DNA of 64,000 nucleotides from Stereum hirsutum FP-91666 SS1 (GCF_000264905.1 NW_006763139.1:1404313-1468312); one strand, 5' to 3'. Positions 10,513 to 23,717 are shown, numbered from the stretch's first letter. Numbers and translations: made by a program. Notes: generated from the letters alone by a model not told the origin.

Positions 10513-12722
10513 CTAACTCCACATACAAACAACGGAAAGGAAAACTGACGCCAGCACCATACCGCCCATTATCGAATCCGAGCCTGTCCGCCCTCCAGCA
10601 GAAGAGCTATCAGTATCACTCCCTGTCGTACTACTATTCCCGCTACTCGACGGCGAACTGCGCACAACAGCAGCAGAATAGATCACTGCCAATCCAGGGC
10701 CCGGAACAGCGATATCACACCCACTCGCACAATCCACCTCCGTGTCCGCGAACGACGACGCATCCAAACCTCCTACATTCCACGTCGCCGACACAGCAGT
10801 CCCATCCGTCACACCCGCATACGTCTGTCCACCATACGCGATGTATGTATCTTCGTTGACACTCGGTGCGACGAGGTATCGAACTGTGACCTTTGTCGAC
10901 CCTCCGGACTGAGAAACGATGCTAGATGGGAGCGTGAAGTTCTCTGTAGCGCCTGAGGAGTTGGCGAAGTTGAACAACACGACACTACTGATATTCGTCG
11001 CGTTCGCATCATAGATCGCATACCCCGCCGCTGTCGCCTTCGGATCCGTAGTCGAGTTCGCAATATTAAGATCGACGACGACGGCGCTCCCCGATGCGAC
11101 CGAAAGCGCGTCCGCAACGGGCAGGTAGGCGTAGAACGGTGCCCCCGTCCCCCATTCTGACGAGGTCGTGGGCTGGAAGATATTGTACGTTACTCCAGGT
11201 TCGCGAGTGTGGAGGTACGCGGCCGTGTATCCGACCGAGGCGAGCTGTAGCGAATAATCGACCGTCCAGAGTGCGACGCCGAAGGTTTCCGAGATGCCAG
11301 GCAGGCCACCGCAGGATGCGGAGTTGAATTCGTCCATGATAACGGGTTTGGGATTTGGGTTGGTCAGAGCGTATTGGATACCGTCGATTTCCCATTGACC
11401 TAGCTCGACGGCTGAAAGCGTAAGTGATGAATGAGATGTGTTAGAAGTGGTGTTGTACGGGAGTGTGAGAGGTAATTACTGCTGGAGTGTTGAAGATAGT
11501 ACGCCAAGGTATATCTGCCTTTTCCGCTGCCGTCACAGTTGTTTTGAGTGTAGTGCTGCACTGTGATGTACTTCAGCTCAGAGGCGTATGTTGATAGCCA
11601 GTCTTGCTGCAAAGTAGTCGCCAGATCCTATCGCCAGAATAACTTCAGCAAGAGGGACGTAAGTAGGAACACATCCATCTCACCCAGTTGCAGCAGATTG
11701 TAGGCCCTGCAATGTTTGCTAGAGAGAGTATATTTCCGGCAGACGTATTCGTGAGGAGACTTGAGGCCGTCCCAAATTCCTGATGGTCATTCGTCAGTGT
11801 GCGCCGCAAAAAAAGATGCGAATCTAAAATGGCCCGTACCTGTACATAATCCGACACAGTGTAATTCTGGATATTAGGCCTGTCTCCATGAGCGGTATCT
11901 ATATAAGGAAAAGCGCGGGGTGAGTCGCTCGTCCAGATGAAATGGGCATTTTAGTGCACGAACACAAGTCCGGCTCCTGTAAAAAAATCTCAGTAAAGCA
12001 ACGGGTGAGATAAGTTCACGTGGCGCGCACATTTCCAAGAAGGAAAGCATCCAGTCTATCTCCCAACTTCTGCTGAGAGGCAGCAGCAACTATAGCATTA
12101 TTCGTGTTTGTAGGATCCCGCAGACTAAGACCTAATGATGGGGTTATATGAGCTTTAGCTCCATCATGATCTACCAAGAGTCGGAAACGGCACACCTAAC
12201 AAATATTGCGCGTTGAATTCCTGGCCGATCTTGTCAATTACATCGAAGAAAACCGGGCCAAAGTCGACAATTTCATCGTTCGGATTAGCATTAGGATCCG
12301 TCGAGATGAGGATGGGAGATTGAGAGGCATTGTATGTGGCACTATCCATAGAGTTGCCACCTATGCGCAGGCGCAGAGGGTAGTCTCCGCTCGTAAAATT
12401 CCTCAACGTGGTGAAGTAGTTTTGAACAGGCGCCGGAGTTGATGATGTATCATTTCCGACTTGACGCCAACAGTGGTCAGTCGATCATGTATGTCTAACA
12501 GGCATGTAGGTATAACGCACAGTACAGATTGATCGCACTCAGCTCCAGCGAGATTCCCAAGAAATTCGGGTGTACAACGTTTGAAGTGGCCGGAGACGAA
12601 GGAATAGACACGGAAACTCCTGTCGACTGAGCGCGCACAGAAGGTAAAAAAGGAGCGCAGAGTGCACCGACGAGCCAGAGTGGCCGCAACACGCAAGGAA
12701 CACCCGACAGACTGAGGACCAT
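10513..12722 (-). CDS. Glycoside hydrolase family 79 beta-glucuronidase, GPI-anchored
   Basis: This is a secreted retaining beta-glucuronidase of the kind basidiomycetes use on glucuronoxylan or arabinogalactan side chains. From the ATG at 12722 there is a signal peptide (WLVGALCAPFLPSVRAQ), then VSVSIPSSPA and HPNFLGISLELSAINLY, typical of the GH79 N-terminal strand. RLRIGGNSMDSATYN follows. The acid/base Glu lies in LLGNEPDLYTAHGDRPNIQNY, whose codons are joined across two introns near 12030 and 11930. The nucleophile Glu is in MDEFNSASCGGLPG (about 11335). A C-terminal beta-sandwich is followed by a Ser-rich stretch, SSSAGG and a hydrophobic tail, a GPI-anchor signal. There are at least six introns. 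The family call is firm; the exact glycoside is not visible. Confidence 0.88.
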
Positions 12723-13425
12723 GGCGAGAATCGTTCGACCTGGGGCAGTCGATATCGTTGCGAAGTTTTATGCTCGTCGACGTTCGTGAGTTATGAGCGC
12801 TGTTTGGTTTGTGCTATTCGAGGCTAGAAGTACGACATCATCAAGCTCGGATGCGGGAGCATGTTCGGGACGGCCATAACGGGGTCGATTGCCCTCGAGC
12901 AGTATTTCTTCCTATCTGAGTCCACCGGGATAAGCACTGCTGTATCGAGCGGAGACCGAGTCCATAGAACGCGCTTTATCTCCATTATGGGGGCATTGCT
13001 ATTGAAATCGATCACAACTGGAGTGTCAAGAAATGAATGGATGGCCCCAATGGAAGATACAACATGCTTGGCACCATGGATCCATGATGTGGTTCAGTTC
13101 ACAATCCGACTAGAGCAGGAAAGACAGCGAAAGCACGCGTTTTGACGAGGCCAAGCTAAAAGGACAACGTGGCCGAGGGCGAGAGGCAAGGAAAAGTGGA
13201 AGCCAGGGTTTCGGTCTGCCTCGGTAATGGCAAAGGACGTCGCCAATCTGCCGGAGGAGGGCCACCGAGGGCCACACATCTCAGACTGTCAGGCTCGACA
13301 ATTCTTGCACCTCCCAATCACACCCGCTGCATGTTTCCAAATATGTTCGTCAGTTGGTATGTTCTGCCTTATAGTAACGTGGCACACTCTTCGCGAGCCT
13401 GGTATGTAGAGAAAGAATTAGGTTT
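12723..13425. other. Intergenic stretch, no gene seen
   Basis: This 700-nt spacer lies between two minus-strand genes. It should contain the GH79 promoter and the 3' UTR of the upstream gene. The open frames in it have no splice context or motif. Confidence 0.45.
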
Positions 13426-16026
13426 TCAAGTGGGTACGACCACAATCTCCAACGTGGGTGCACTGAGATTGTGCGGAACGACGTAAGTCACGTTCCAATA
13501 TAAGAACGAGCTGCGCCACCAGAAGGTAAAGTCAGCAAAAAACTTATAAATATGTCGGAAAATAAAAGCGAATACGTACTTCTGGTTGAGAGACGCATTG
13601 AAGCTGACCTCTGGCTTCACGAGACTTGCGTTCCCGCCCACGCTGATGTTGATACCGGGAAGTTGCGCAAAGCCGTCGGCCAGGAAGTCGTCACCAAAGG
13701 CCGTGATGTTCGAATAGGTCGGACCGAACATGAGGGTGAAGATAGTTGGGTCGTAGGCCGTGAGGTTTGGTGAGGGGTATGTTACAGTCAGCTTGCGCTC
13801 GTTTACGTTTCCGAGAATGTGACCCTCGGTCGGGAAAAGCTAGTGGAATGTTGAAGATAAAATCCAGCTGGCAATTAGGGCTTTGAAGGGGGGAAACACG
13901 AACCGACATATAGCCAACAACATCCTCCTCCATCCTCCAAAGCATAACCGCCGGGCTAAAGCTCGCATTGTTCAATGACGGACCCCCATAAACCAACTCG
14001 TCTACCTCCATCGCACCCAGACTCAACCCGTTCTCAGTCCACGTGCTATAATTCCGCTCTGCTCCGACTTCCAGGTAGTCAAATGGAGGGCTGTACGCCT
14101 TTCCGTGCCACGAATGCCCTTTACCCTTTGGTTCGAGGGACTTGAGAGCACTGACAACGGACGGGGGGACGAGATGGTCGTGCGATTGTGAGATGAGGGG
14201 GAGGAGGGGCATGATGGCGGCGTCGCCGTAGTGAAGGGATATGTTGGTAAGTGGGTTCGGAAGGGGGGCGAGCGTGGCGCCGACGAGGCCTTGGATATGA
14301 GCGCCGAGAATGGAGAAATAGTCATTCATGTCGAAGCCTGTCCATCAAGTCATGCCAGTTTAGATCGTGGATAATGTTGGAAGGAGTATGTTTTTGGTTG
14401 CATACCATAAGTACGATCCCATGGACCACCCAGGTTCTTCAGCGTCGGGTTGTATATTTGACCTAGTCGAGAAAGGTGTAAGCGACTTCTAGAGAGCAGA
14501 AATGTGGGCGAGTGGGCGTACCAATGCTCTTCCATATACGAGTAATGATACTCGCGGCAGATTTCTTCGCCAGGGTTCCAGGAGGGGCGTAGCGGTTCCA
14601 GAGAGTAAGCGCGTACAAAGAAACACCTTCATACGTCGGGCTATTGAACTCGCTCTGCATTTGGATGAGTTCAAACAAGTTCAGAGCGTGATATTACCAG
14701 CGCGATAAGACCAACTTACAAGGGTATCATACATGTCAAACAGTTCCACTGCCTCCCGTGTGAAGTTCTCTGCCCTGTATTCCGTGATCAAGATGAGAAG
14801 GATATGATAACGGAAAAGCAAGAATTGACAGAGGACACACCAGTACGACATGTTGGCATCTCCCATTCTGTGACCAACCCATGCTGTTTGAATGCAACGC
14901 ATCAACCAAGGGTTTGAGTATACCCTATCAGAGAAAATAAGAACGCGCAACGTTATCATTCAAAGCGCAGTTATACTGCAGAAGAGAATGCTTACGGTCT
15001 CAAGTTATCTCCATCCCATCCAGCGACACGATACCCATCTCCTACGGTCGCATTGTACATACTCTCCTCGATCAAAGGGATAAGAGAGTTGGGCAACAGA
15101 TGCGAGAATTCCTCGAGCATGATGATCCATGAAGTGGCGACGAAGGCACGAACGTTCGGGTCGTAATCATTGTATATCTGTACGAAGTGCCAAGTAAGTA
15201 TAACATATCTTCCACAGGAGGTGTGACGAAGGAGGAGACCTCGTACCGTAGGGTTCTCGAGGGTGGCGGGGTCCGTTGTACCTGGGTCGTAGAATGTCGC
15301 ATACCAGATTTTGGTGGGATCGGTATATTGGTGTTCAATTCTATAGAACCCGATAGGGAAAAAGGAATCAGCCTCCAGTACTTATCATGGGCAGATTATA
15401 TTTGAGATAATGGGATAAACGCACACGCGCTTCACGATACCAGCTGCGACCGCACTGTCATTCCCCTGGATACCGAGCGAGGCGTCAGTGTGACTGAAAT
15501 TTGAGATGGAGTCGCAGAGACTGAGATTGAGATAGTACTTTACCTGGTTTCGTCCCAGTAGCCCGACAGCGTACCAAGCCGAGTATCGAGTATCACCATC
15601 CCTATACACACAATCACGTGAAATCGTCAGCGGGGAGGGCTCTTACTACAAGCGTCGTAAATTGATATAGCTGTCGGCTGAGCCCTACGACAGAAGATAT
15701 TATTGCAGTGCCTTGCCAGGTTTACTGTGTATGAACGCATCCTTCGCCCCAAAACGCAAGACAGGATTGCGTATTGTACGCCAAGGGTATATACAAACTG
15801 GACATTAAAGCAATTCTCTAGAAGTGAAAACGCACCAAAATCCAGTGGAAGTGTCGTAACTAGAGTCCAGAAGGTCCATCGACGAGAAGAACATTTCCTG
15901 CTCATTCTGCGACAGACTACTGACCAAGTCACGTCGTTCGTACACGGCTGCACCTCTCACGCCAACAGACAGGACTACGCAGAAAAACGAAAGCAAGGAG
16001 ATGAGGCCCATGCCGCGAGAAACCAT
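13426..16026 (-). CDS. Secreted protein of an uncharacterised fungal family (linalool dehydratase/isomerase-like helical fold)
   Basis: About ten short exons encode a secreted protein of very roughly 600 residues, widespread in mushroom-forming fungi. The ATG at 16026 is followed at once by a signal peptide, LISLLSFFCVVLSVGVRGA; an in-frame ATG at 16083 would move this inward and is less likely. Recognisable segments are WYAVGLLGRNQ, VAGWDGDNLRP, SEFNSPTYEGVSLYALTLW, NLGGPWDRTYGFDMNDYF, SWHGKAYSPPFDYL and LGAMEVDELVYGG. The repeated W/Y-rich helical pattern suggests an alpha/alpha barrel. I recall this family being grouped by name with linalool dehydratase/isomerase-domain proteins, but no activity is established and I infer none. 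It lies upstream of, and on the same strand as, the GH79 gene. Confidence 0.75.
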
Positions 16027-16403
16027 GTCGGTTGAGGTCAAGGTCGAGAGCTTGGGGGGTGAAGCTCGGGCGAGGAGAGACATCGTGATATCAACATCGT
16101 TGTGTATTTATATTGCTCAGGTCATACGTATCGTGCAATATCCTGGGGAATTTAGGCCAGGTACGTATAGATAGGTACCGTCGAATTTCAATGCGAAAGA
16201 AGAGTTGAGCGCGACTCCTGAACTTCTCCGATATGTCGCGTGCCACGGCGAGTCGAGGACGTTGAAGGAGAAGAAGGAACGAGCGTGTTGCAAATTGGCC
16301 GTTTCCGGCTTTGCAGATCGCATGGCGGCCCGGCTGCCGTGGTACGCGGAAAAAGTTTCCAACGTCTCGGCTTCAAAGTTTCACCTTCCGTTCCACTACA
16401 GCC
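16027..16403. promoter_or_regulatory. Divergent promoter region
   Basis: These 377 nt lie between the start of the secreted-protein gene (minus) and the start of the nucleolar GTPase gene (plus). They must hold both promoters. No specific element was recognised. Confidence 0.4.
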
Positions 16404-19042
16404 ATGGGTAAAATCAGAAAAAGTGCGTTAAAATCCTATAGTCATACGTCTGTTTTCTGACATCATAACGTAGAGACCAGCAAGCGTGGTACGACTCACG
16501 AAAAGGTGAAGCGCAAGCACCAGATCAAGGAGAGCAAGAGGAAAGTACGAAAAGCTGCGAAGAAAAGCCCTCAGTGGAAGTCCAGTGCGTCCCCGTTTAA
16601 CAAATTTCCCAAACTTTTGCTTTCGAAGATCTACACACTTACATGTCATGCTCTCGATATCTTTTTTACCGCAGAGACACCAAAGGACCCTGGAATCCCT
16701 AACAATTTCCCGTATAAGGACGAGATACTTGCTGAAATTGCCGAGGAACGGAGATTAGTGCGCCCGTCTTTTTTGTTTTTTTGCCTTAATGCCAGTCGTT
16801 GACTTCATCGCTTGGATATTATTAGGCTGCCGAGTCCAAGGAGCGTAAAAAGGAAGAAAGGAAAGCCATCCGTGCCAAAGCGAAAGCTGGTCCACAATCC
16901 GACGACAGCGAATCCGAGGGCGAAGGTTCTGCCAACGAGGCTAGCACACTATCGACTCCAGCTACCGATGCTTTCAACGGTATTTTGAGTCTTTCGGGAG
17001 GTTCATCGATCACCAAGTCGAAGAAGGATAAGAGTAAAGCTGCGACAGTGGAGGACGAGGATGAAGTAGAGGATCCACCTGCTCTTGTTAACCCCGACCT
17101 TCCGAATCTGCAATCCGTTCTTGACAAAGCGGACGTCGTCATCGAGCTCCTGGACGCCCGTGACCCTATGTCTTACCGGAGCTCTCAGCTTGAGGGTCTC
17201 GTAGCTGGAAAGGGGAACAAGAAGTTACTCTTCGTTTTGAACAAAATCGGTACGCCCCATCCTCTTTACTTCGTTTTCCTCTGCTTAAACGATGCCCTTT
17301 GGATCATAGACATGTGTCCTCGCGAACCTTTGGCGGCCTGGGCTTCTTTCTTGCGCTCCTCTCATCCTACTTTACTCTTTCGTTCATCGTCCGCCTTCAT
17401 CTCCGAAGCGCCTTCGATGCTAGACCCGGCTTTGGTATCCAAGTCCAAGGGTAAAGCCAAAGCACCCGCGGACGATGCCTGGGGTGAAGAGGCTGTACTC
17501 TCGCTACTGAAGCAATGGGCCGAAGAAAAGGAGAACCGGGAGGGTGCAGCCACGGAACCGCTGCAAGTCGCCGTTATCGGTGTCACGAACGTGAGTAGTT
17601 GTCTGAAAAACCGAGCTATCTGATATTCACCCTCCCTCCGATTTAGTCAGGAAAGAGTGCCTTCATCAACTCCCTTGTTCACTCATCCGCCTTCCCCACA
17701 TATAGTCCCGCCACCGCCACTACATCCTCCTCGCCTACCACAACACTGTACGCTCAGGAGACTACCCTTACTCTGCCCCAGTCAGCGTCTCATGTGACTC
17801 TCATCGACACTCCCGGTGTCTCGTGGCAGCCCCGCGCGGAGCCAAAATCGGAAGAGGCGCAGAAATTCAGGGCTCACGATATCCTCGTGAGAAGTCGAGG
17901 ACGGGTGGACAAGATGAAGGACCCGGTGCCTGCTGGTACGTTACTTCGCAGCTCCGAATCCAAGGAGGCCTCGACTTATCTATCCTCCCTCCTCGTTTTA
18001 CCTAGTGGAACACATAGTTTCTCGGTCTGAACCCGAAGATCTCATGCTCGTGTACAATCTGCCTGCTTTCTCCAGAGGCGACACCTCGACTTTCCTCTCC
18101 GGTGTGGCCCGCAGTTCTGGCTTCCTTAAGAAGGTATATCAGTTCTTCGGTCACTGTATATCTGATACTGATTTAACTCTGTCTATCGTGGCGCTCACGA
18201 ATTAGGGTGGCGTTCTCGACCTCACTGCCGCCGCTCGCATTGTACTTCGCGACTGGTCTACCGGGAAACTTCAACGCATATCAATGCCTCCAACATCTTC
18301 CAAATCTATCCCTACTGTCGACGAATTGGCAAATGCCCTCTCAGAATTGTACACCACGGCAGACTCTGCTGTCCTATCACAAGTACGGACGAAGAAGGAG
18401 ATGCGGAAGGCAGACGGCCTGGTCAAAATGGCCAGTGGAACGGTGGACGAACGAGAGTTGGAGCTGGAGAAGGTCTGGGTCGGTCTCGAGCCTGATAGTG
18501 AAGAGGAGGATGAGGATGAAGACGAAGATGCCGAAGGGGAAGACGACTTGATGGACGTGGACGAGACGGAAGCTCCATCAGGAGAGGAAGACCCAATGTC
18601 TGACGACATGGGTGGAGACGAGGAGGAAGAGGAAGAGAATGAAGAACCGACACCTCCGCCTTCTCCGAAATTTTCCAAACGCAAACGTCCCTCTGCCCCA
18701 ACAAAATCCTCTTCGTCCGCCGGTCCCCCATCCAAAAAGGTCGCGTTCTCGAACAAGCCACTACCGCCCTCGTCGTCCGCCTCAGCTTCCACGACACCAA
18801 AATCGCGCGCTGAGAAGCGTGGTGACCGCTCCTCTATTACTACACCTTCCGAGCAGCCAAAATCCGCGCTTAAGTCTTCGACCAAGCCCTCGAAGGTCTC
18901 TGCGAAAGGGAGCACAAAGGCAGCAGGCGTTAAGCGTGCTGTAGCGAACGCACCTTCGAAGAAAGCTGCTGGTGTAGCTGTCGCAGCCAACGCAGCTGGT
19001 TCCGGAGGCGGAGATGCGTACGATTTTGGGAAGTTCTTCTAG
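16404..19042 (+). CDS. Nucleostemin/Grn1-type nucleolar GTPase (circularly permuted)
   Basis: This GTPase of the GNL3/nucleostemin/Nug1-Grn1 group acts in the nucleolus on large-subunit assembly and rRNA processing. Eight or so exons begin MGKIRKK|TSKRGTT, followed by a lysine-rich coiled start (KVKRKHQIKESKRKVRK). The circularly permuted GTPase order is visible: DLPNLQSVLDKADVVIELLD and DARDP, then G4 NKID (split by the intron near 17250-17310), then G1 GVTNSGKSAF (split by an intron near 17590-17646), then G3 DTPG. G1 reads GVTNSGKS rather than the common GxPNVGKS. A GTP-binding-end segment GGVLDLTAAARIVLRDW is followed by a long acidic stretch and a basic Ser/Ala/Lys tail ending YDFGKFF. 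It has its own promoter, divergent from the secreted gene. Confidence 0.9.
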
Positions 19043-19450
19043 GCATCATGGATGTATAGTCCTCACGCTCGATTGTATGACCTCTCTGTAGCCCGATTCA
19101 TAGTCACCGCGCGGCTTATCCCGCAACATTGACCGTCTGTTATTGTGTCCTCGATTGATCATAAGAGTTAATCAACGCGGCCCATTTGAATATCAATCCG
19201 ACGCGTTTGGATAATGGATACAAAACGAAGCAAAACATACAGAGTACAAGTACTAGTATGGGTATAAGTAAAGTGGGTATGCATGGGTACAGTAGAAATC
19301 AAAAAGACTTCTTTGAATCTGAAGAACAAAGGCCACACGAATGAAGAGATACTTGCTCCGGCGTCGAGCGATTCACTGAGTACGCCGGAAGACCACCGTC
19401 TTCACAGGGCACTTGCTTTCAACATCTGGTTCGTCGGCCAAATGCATAGT
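19043..19450. other. Convergent 3' region, no gene seen
   Basis: This 408-nt gap lies between the GTPase stop and the stop of the minus-strand unknown gene. It may hold an additional terminal exon of the latter, since a possible splice from its last exon reaches about 19430. Otherwise nothing is seen. Confidence 0.4.
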
Positions 19451-20687
19451 TCAAGTAAGCAACAATAGCAGCAAAAAGTTGAGCAGATGATCTACCTCCA
19501 TGCGCAGAGCCACTCCCTGCCTGCGCTCCTCCATAAATTCTATCATCATTGGGTCCTTGCACGTCAAGACCTCTTCTGCGATAACCACGAAGTCAGCGAC
19601 ACAATAATGTTTGTGTATATCGTCCGTCCAATGGTCGGGTTCGTAGACGTTCCGTCTTCCTGTAATAACGTCCAAGCGAAGCCACAGGTGTATTTTGTCA
19701 GACAACGGGAGGAAAGTGACGCGGCGATTTCAAGGCTTACTATAACTCCAAGGAAGGTGGGCTAAAACGTCGTCGATTATGTCGTTATAGGCAGGATAGT
19801 CGCACCATAACATGGCACGGGTTGCAAGTCTCAAATGAGGAAGCGAATCGCAGTGCTGTCAGTTTCTATGGGAGAATGACGGCAAGCAGGACACAGAAGA
19901 CCTACACGTCAACGTCATCCCAGCATTCTCCACAAATCTCTACATCCCTCGATTTGTCTCTTGGCTGATCTGATTGCTCCCCACAAACCTGTAGTACCGA
20001 TGTTAATGACCACGAATGATCAAAATAATACAAGAGCAAGAAAACCCACACTACAGAGTCGTCCACAACAATCTTCAAGCTTGACTACAGCAGAATTCGC
20101 ACTATGGAAATGACGTGAGGTATGAAGACCATGCTTTCCGTCGATGAATTGGTTCTCGAACGTCTCCTGTGATATGAATCAATATTTCGTCAGATATCCT
20201 CGCAGTTTCAAATTACGAGACACATACCACGAGGTCAGATGGGGGCGAAGAGGAGGGCGATATAAGAATTTCATGGTCAGGTTCTGACTGCGCGTAAAAA
20301 TCATGGACGTGGAAAATCTCAGTTAAGTGGGATCAAGGAATGCCGGAGGCGAGACACGCACATCACGAAAGTCTGATGCAAGAGAATCCGAAGAACCAGA
20401 CGACGAAGAGGCAGAAGAGGCCGCATAGGAGGCACGACTAAGTGGTGCTGCCATGGGAAGAACAGGGAGCAAGCCACAGTTGGTCTTATAGACAGCAACG
20501 GTTCTCATACACTGTGACGGAGCTGGTGAAATCGTGAAATATACGTGAGACAGGTGACCTCCAGTGAGGTATATGTGTGCTGCCTGAAAAGTTGCGACTT
20601 ACGAGACGGCTGACCGGCAGTGAAAGAGTTACTGCCTGTTGAATAAATATGATGGCAATGAGCCGGCGATTGATCGTCGCGTGCCAT
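19451..20687 (-). CDS. Unknown protein with paired CxxC motifs (possible zinc-binding)
   Basis: I do not recognise this gene. Several short exons can be joined on the minus strand from the ATG at 20687 (MARDDQSPAHCHH). They carry a segment with CMRTVAVYKTNCGLLPVLP, a Ser-rich linker, HDFYAQSEPDHEILISP, ENQFIDGKHGLHTSRHFHS, then CCGRLCSVCGEQ and VEICGECWDD. The last two give a CxxC-(about 15)-CxxC arrangement able to hold a zinc ion. After an intron near 19900 follow RLATRAMLWCDYPAYNDII and DVLAHLPWSY. Another short intron precedes RRRNVYEPDHWTDDIHKHY and CVADFVVIAEEVLTCKDP. The final exon reads into a leucine-rich end with TGA at 19451; the true end may lie further left by splicing. It heads a run of four unknown minus-strand genes. 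Confidence 0.55.
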
Positions 20688-21721
20688 GTTCGAGGACTAG
20701 GGTGTTGAAGGTTGGACTGTGTCTTAAAAAGGGCGGAAAATGCAGAGGTCAGAGTTAGTACGATGGCGGCGGCGGCGGCGGGAAGGCTACCAACGCGAGG
20801 GAAGAGTGAGCTTGATCAATGCCGAGGAAGAGGGTGCGAGTAAAGAGATGTTGAAGAAGCGCTACCGAAATGCCTTACTTATATTTAGCTAGTTGGCGAA
20901 CGCGATCGTCGATCAGTTGAAGTGCCTTCGGAAGTAAATGTCGACTCCCGACTCTGCTCAATCTGGTACTATTTTCGAACATACAATCGCCGTACGAAGG
21001 CACCTTCCAATACATTCAGAATCGCACGTGCCTGAAGCAAACCGATACGATGCGTATGAAGAGGGAGTATATAGAGGTTGAAGAGTGGACGCACTTACTT
21101 ACATCCACAAATGAGTGGTGCAACTTGGGCGGTCGGTGCGGGTCCGTATCGCTGGAGATGGGTTTCAGCTCAAGTACGAGGGACCCAGCGCAACCGTTTG
21201 TCCGGTAAATTATAGCATCGAGCGCAGACACAAAGAGGCATTCTGAAACAAAAACACTCGAAACACACAGATGCAGTTAACTGGAGAGGGTTTGACGAAG
21301 CTCGAGTTCGGACCTGCAGGTGCCAATAGACGTCGACGTGAGTGTCAAAGGGCCAATGCACACGCTGTTGAGGAGTGCGAACAAGGACAAAGTTGTGTCA
21401 ATTTGATATTTACAAGCAAGAAAACCCCAAAATTCCGGAAGAAAAGTCGAAATTGTGTATCGTCAGAAATCACACAAGACGGCGGAAAGAACCAAGCAGA
21501 CGTGTGCAGCGTATTCCAGCGCCTCGTGTCACCGCCGCATTCCTGAACTTTCCCGGCGCTTTCCGTAAATCGGTCAGAATGTGAGCTACGCTGTGTTTAA
21601 TATTCCAATGACTGTCGGCACAAGACATGGTGAGGGTAATACTTAATTCGAGAGACTAGATAGAGCAGGGGTTAAGGGAGCGCGAAACGAGATAGTGAGA
21701 ATAGAACACATATGAAAAGCC
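20688..21721. other. Intergenic stretch, no gene seen
   Basis: This is about 1 kb between two minus-strand unknown genes. It contains a short (GGC)n run near 20765-20780. Open frames are short, lie on both strands and lack motifs. It should contain the promoter of the gene starting at 20687. Confidence 0.45.
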
Positions 21722-23210
21722 TCAAGAAAGTTCGTCAAACCCATAGAACAGGGCACTGACACCAAGGGGGGAGCAGGCTGGACGGCGACCGCTTGAGGAG
21801 CTCTGAAAAATAGGAGCTTCGACCTCATCGACTGCAAGATAGAATGGCAGCTGAAACATCACCATCGGGTAGATACTTGTCCTAAGGAAAAGATGCCGGT
21901 CCTTCTTGACCAGAGCACGAAACCGACCTTCGGCTGCCCGCTTGAGATCAAAGACAGAACCATATGCTCTCGTGATATGGCGGTAAATCGCAGAGAATAT
22001 GTCATCGCCATCCGGCAGACGAGGTGGATCAAATTGAAAAGCAGCCCATTTCATGCGCGCGAGGTGTGCGTCCATATCTCGAGGTAGGCAATCTAGGAAT
22101 CTGGAGAGGGCAATGATGCGGGTGAGGTAGAGGGCATTGAAGCAGCGCTGGGCCAAGGCTCTTGCTTCGTGACTGTGAGTTGTAGTATCCATGAAAGCCC
22201 CGAGCTCTTGAGTCGCAAGGATCAGATCATGGGATAGCTTGCTCGCGCGGGCTTCTTCCGCTGTCTTGTTTGGCGAATACGAGAAATAAAAGCCCCAGCG
22301 TTTGCTGACCCTGCGAAGGAGGTTCAAAGTATGCGGTTGAAGCTCATTGACTTCAAGTTCACGGAACCTATAGTAAATTAGGGCCAAATGAGCAGGAAAA
22401 AATCGATCAATACATAAAGGTATACCACACACTTTGGCATGAACCAAGGTCCTACTTGGGCTAACGCCTCATCGATTGATGTGTCCAGATCGTTCGAGAA
22501 TGCATCTAGGATTACACGATTGAGTACATAAAGGTGAAAAAACAATATCTGTACTAACGATGGTGACAGAAATCGTAAAAATTGCATTTCGGTTGTGCGG
22601 CGTCCATACCAATAATTAGATCGGGGAACTGGCCGAACACATCTTCCTCTGGGATTCCCATAGGCTTCTGGCAAGTGGATATACCCAGAGCCCGAAGATA
22701 ACCGGCCCACGAGTCGCCAAAGAGCTTGGAGTGACTTCCCCAGGTGCGAGTGACCAGACGATCGTACTGAGCAGACAGTCGAATTCGTGTAACCTCTGGG
22801 AGTTGATCCCAAGGAAGATGCGTGGGCTTTGGCGATGTGTTTACAGACTTGACTGAAGTACGAGAGGGGATCTCTGTCGAGGTTTGTACTGAGATGGGAG
22901 CCCAGATGGGAGCTATTACAGGGTCAAGAACACGCATAATCTGGATAGGGACTGGGTGGCAAGTCGTCGCAGGCGTTGTCGAGGAACGAGTCTGAGGCTC
23001 CGCTAGCGGTTCTTCTGGTATATCGAAGTCCACATTGTCACGTCGACGTCTCCCTAGTGTACAGTTCTGATTAGACCGGAGTGCGTACATGGCGAGGGGA
23101 TCGGATTGTGCGATCCTCAAAGGAGGTAGGTCGCGTTCAAGTCGCGGTTCAAGTCGTTCGTCGCGGTCGTGGTGAAAGGAGCGAGCACGGCCCGGTGCGC
23201 CGCGCCGCAT
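21722..23210 (-). CDS. Hypothetical protein, unknown
   Basis: No known family is recognised. From ATG 23210 the first exon encodes a basic N-terminus (RGAPGRARSFHHDRDER) and a Pro/Ser/Thr-rich linker, then LPEVTRIRLSAQYDRLV and WAGYLRALGIS. A roughly 105-nt intron (GTATGG...CCTAG) appears to join FPDLII to DAFSNDLDTSIDEALAQVG. A second intron (GTGTGT...TATAG near 22380-22440) joins MPK to FRELEVNELQPHTLNLL. The last exon is a soluble-looking helical region (EEARASKLSHDLILATQEL, AQRCFNALYLTRIIALSRFL, PDGDDIFSAIYRHITRAYG) and ends FYGFDELS. There is no signal peptide or clear transmembrane span. Exons agree in frame and codon use, so the gene is probably real. It sits in a same-strand run with other unknowns. 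Confidence 0.6.
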
Positions 23211-23717
23211 GTTGTGTCTTGATTTTTACTCTCGCGCCTCGGCCGACGATCGGCCCGACCTCCCGACTTTCTTTCTTCCCCAAATTCGGCCTTTGCTTCG
23301 CAGCTGGATCCGCAACCACAACCCCCACCGCCCATTAATGACTGTTCACACCCAAGCATCGGTCTTGCATCGTTGATATTATTGCACTATCATTTACCTT
23401 TCATATGATTAAATGTATTATCAAGAAGACAGTCGATGTGGCCCAGCAGAGAGCCGCAGGGTCAAGTATAACGTCGACTCACATCCCGAAAACTTGATCG
23501 TCTGCCACCAAAAATGACACTAAGTACCTAAGAACCCACTACAAAGTGACGTGCACCATGATCACACCCGAGTCCCAAGCAGAAAAGAGCCATGGCGGGT
23601 CCATATAGATATGCAGTGCGAGAAAGTCCCGAGACCGTGGCCTCCAGATTCAAATTCCCAGACGAGAGTGAAAAGATCCCGGGCCAGTCCTGATCCTGAT
23701 ATGAGAGCTCCTAAAGC
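23211..23717. other. Intergenic stretch, no gene seen
   Basis: This is about 500 nt between two minus-strand genes. It holds the presumed promoter of the downstream gene (start 23210) and the 3' UTR of the upstream one. No repeat or RNA gene was recognised. Confidence 0.4.

Noticed and set aside
20760..20782. GGC run as a meaningful repeat
   Set aside because: Short simple sequence of a kind expected in GC-rich fungal intergenic DNA.
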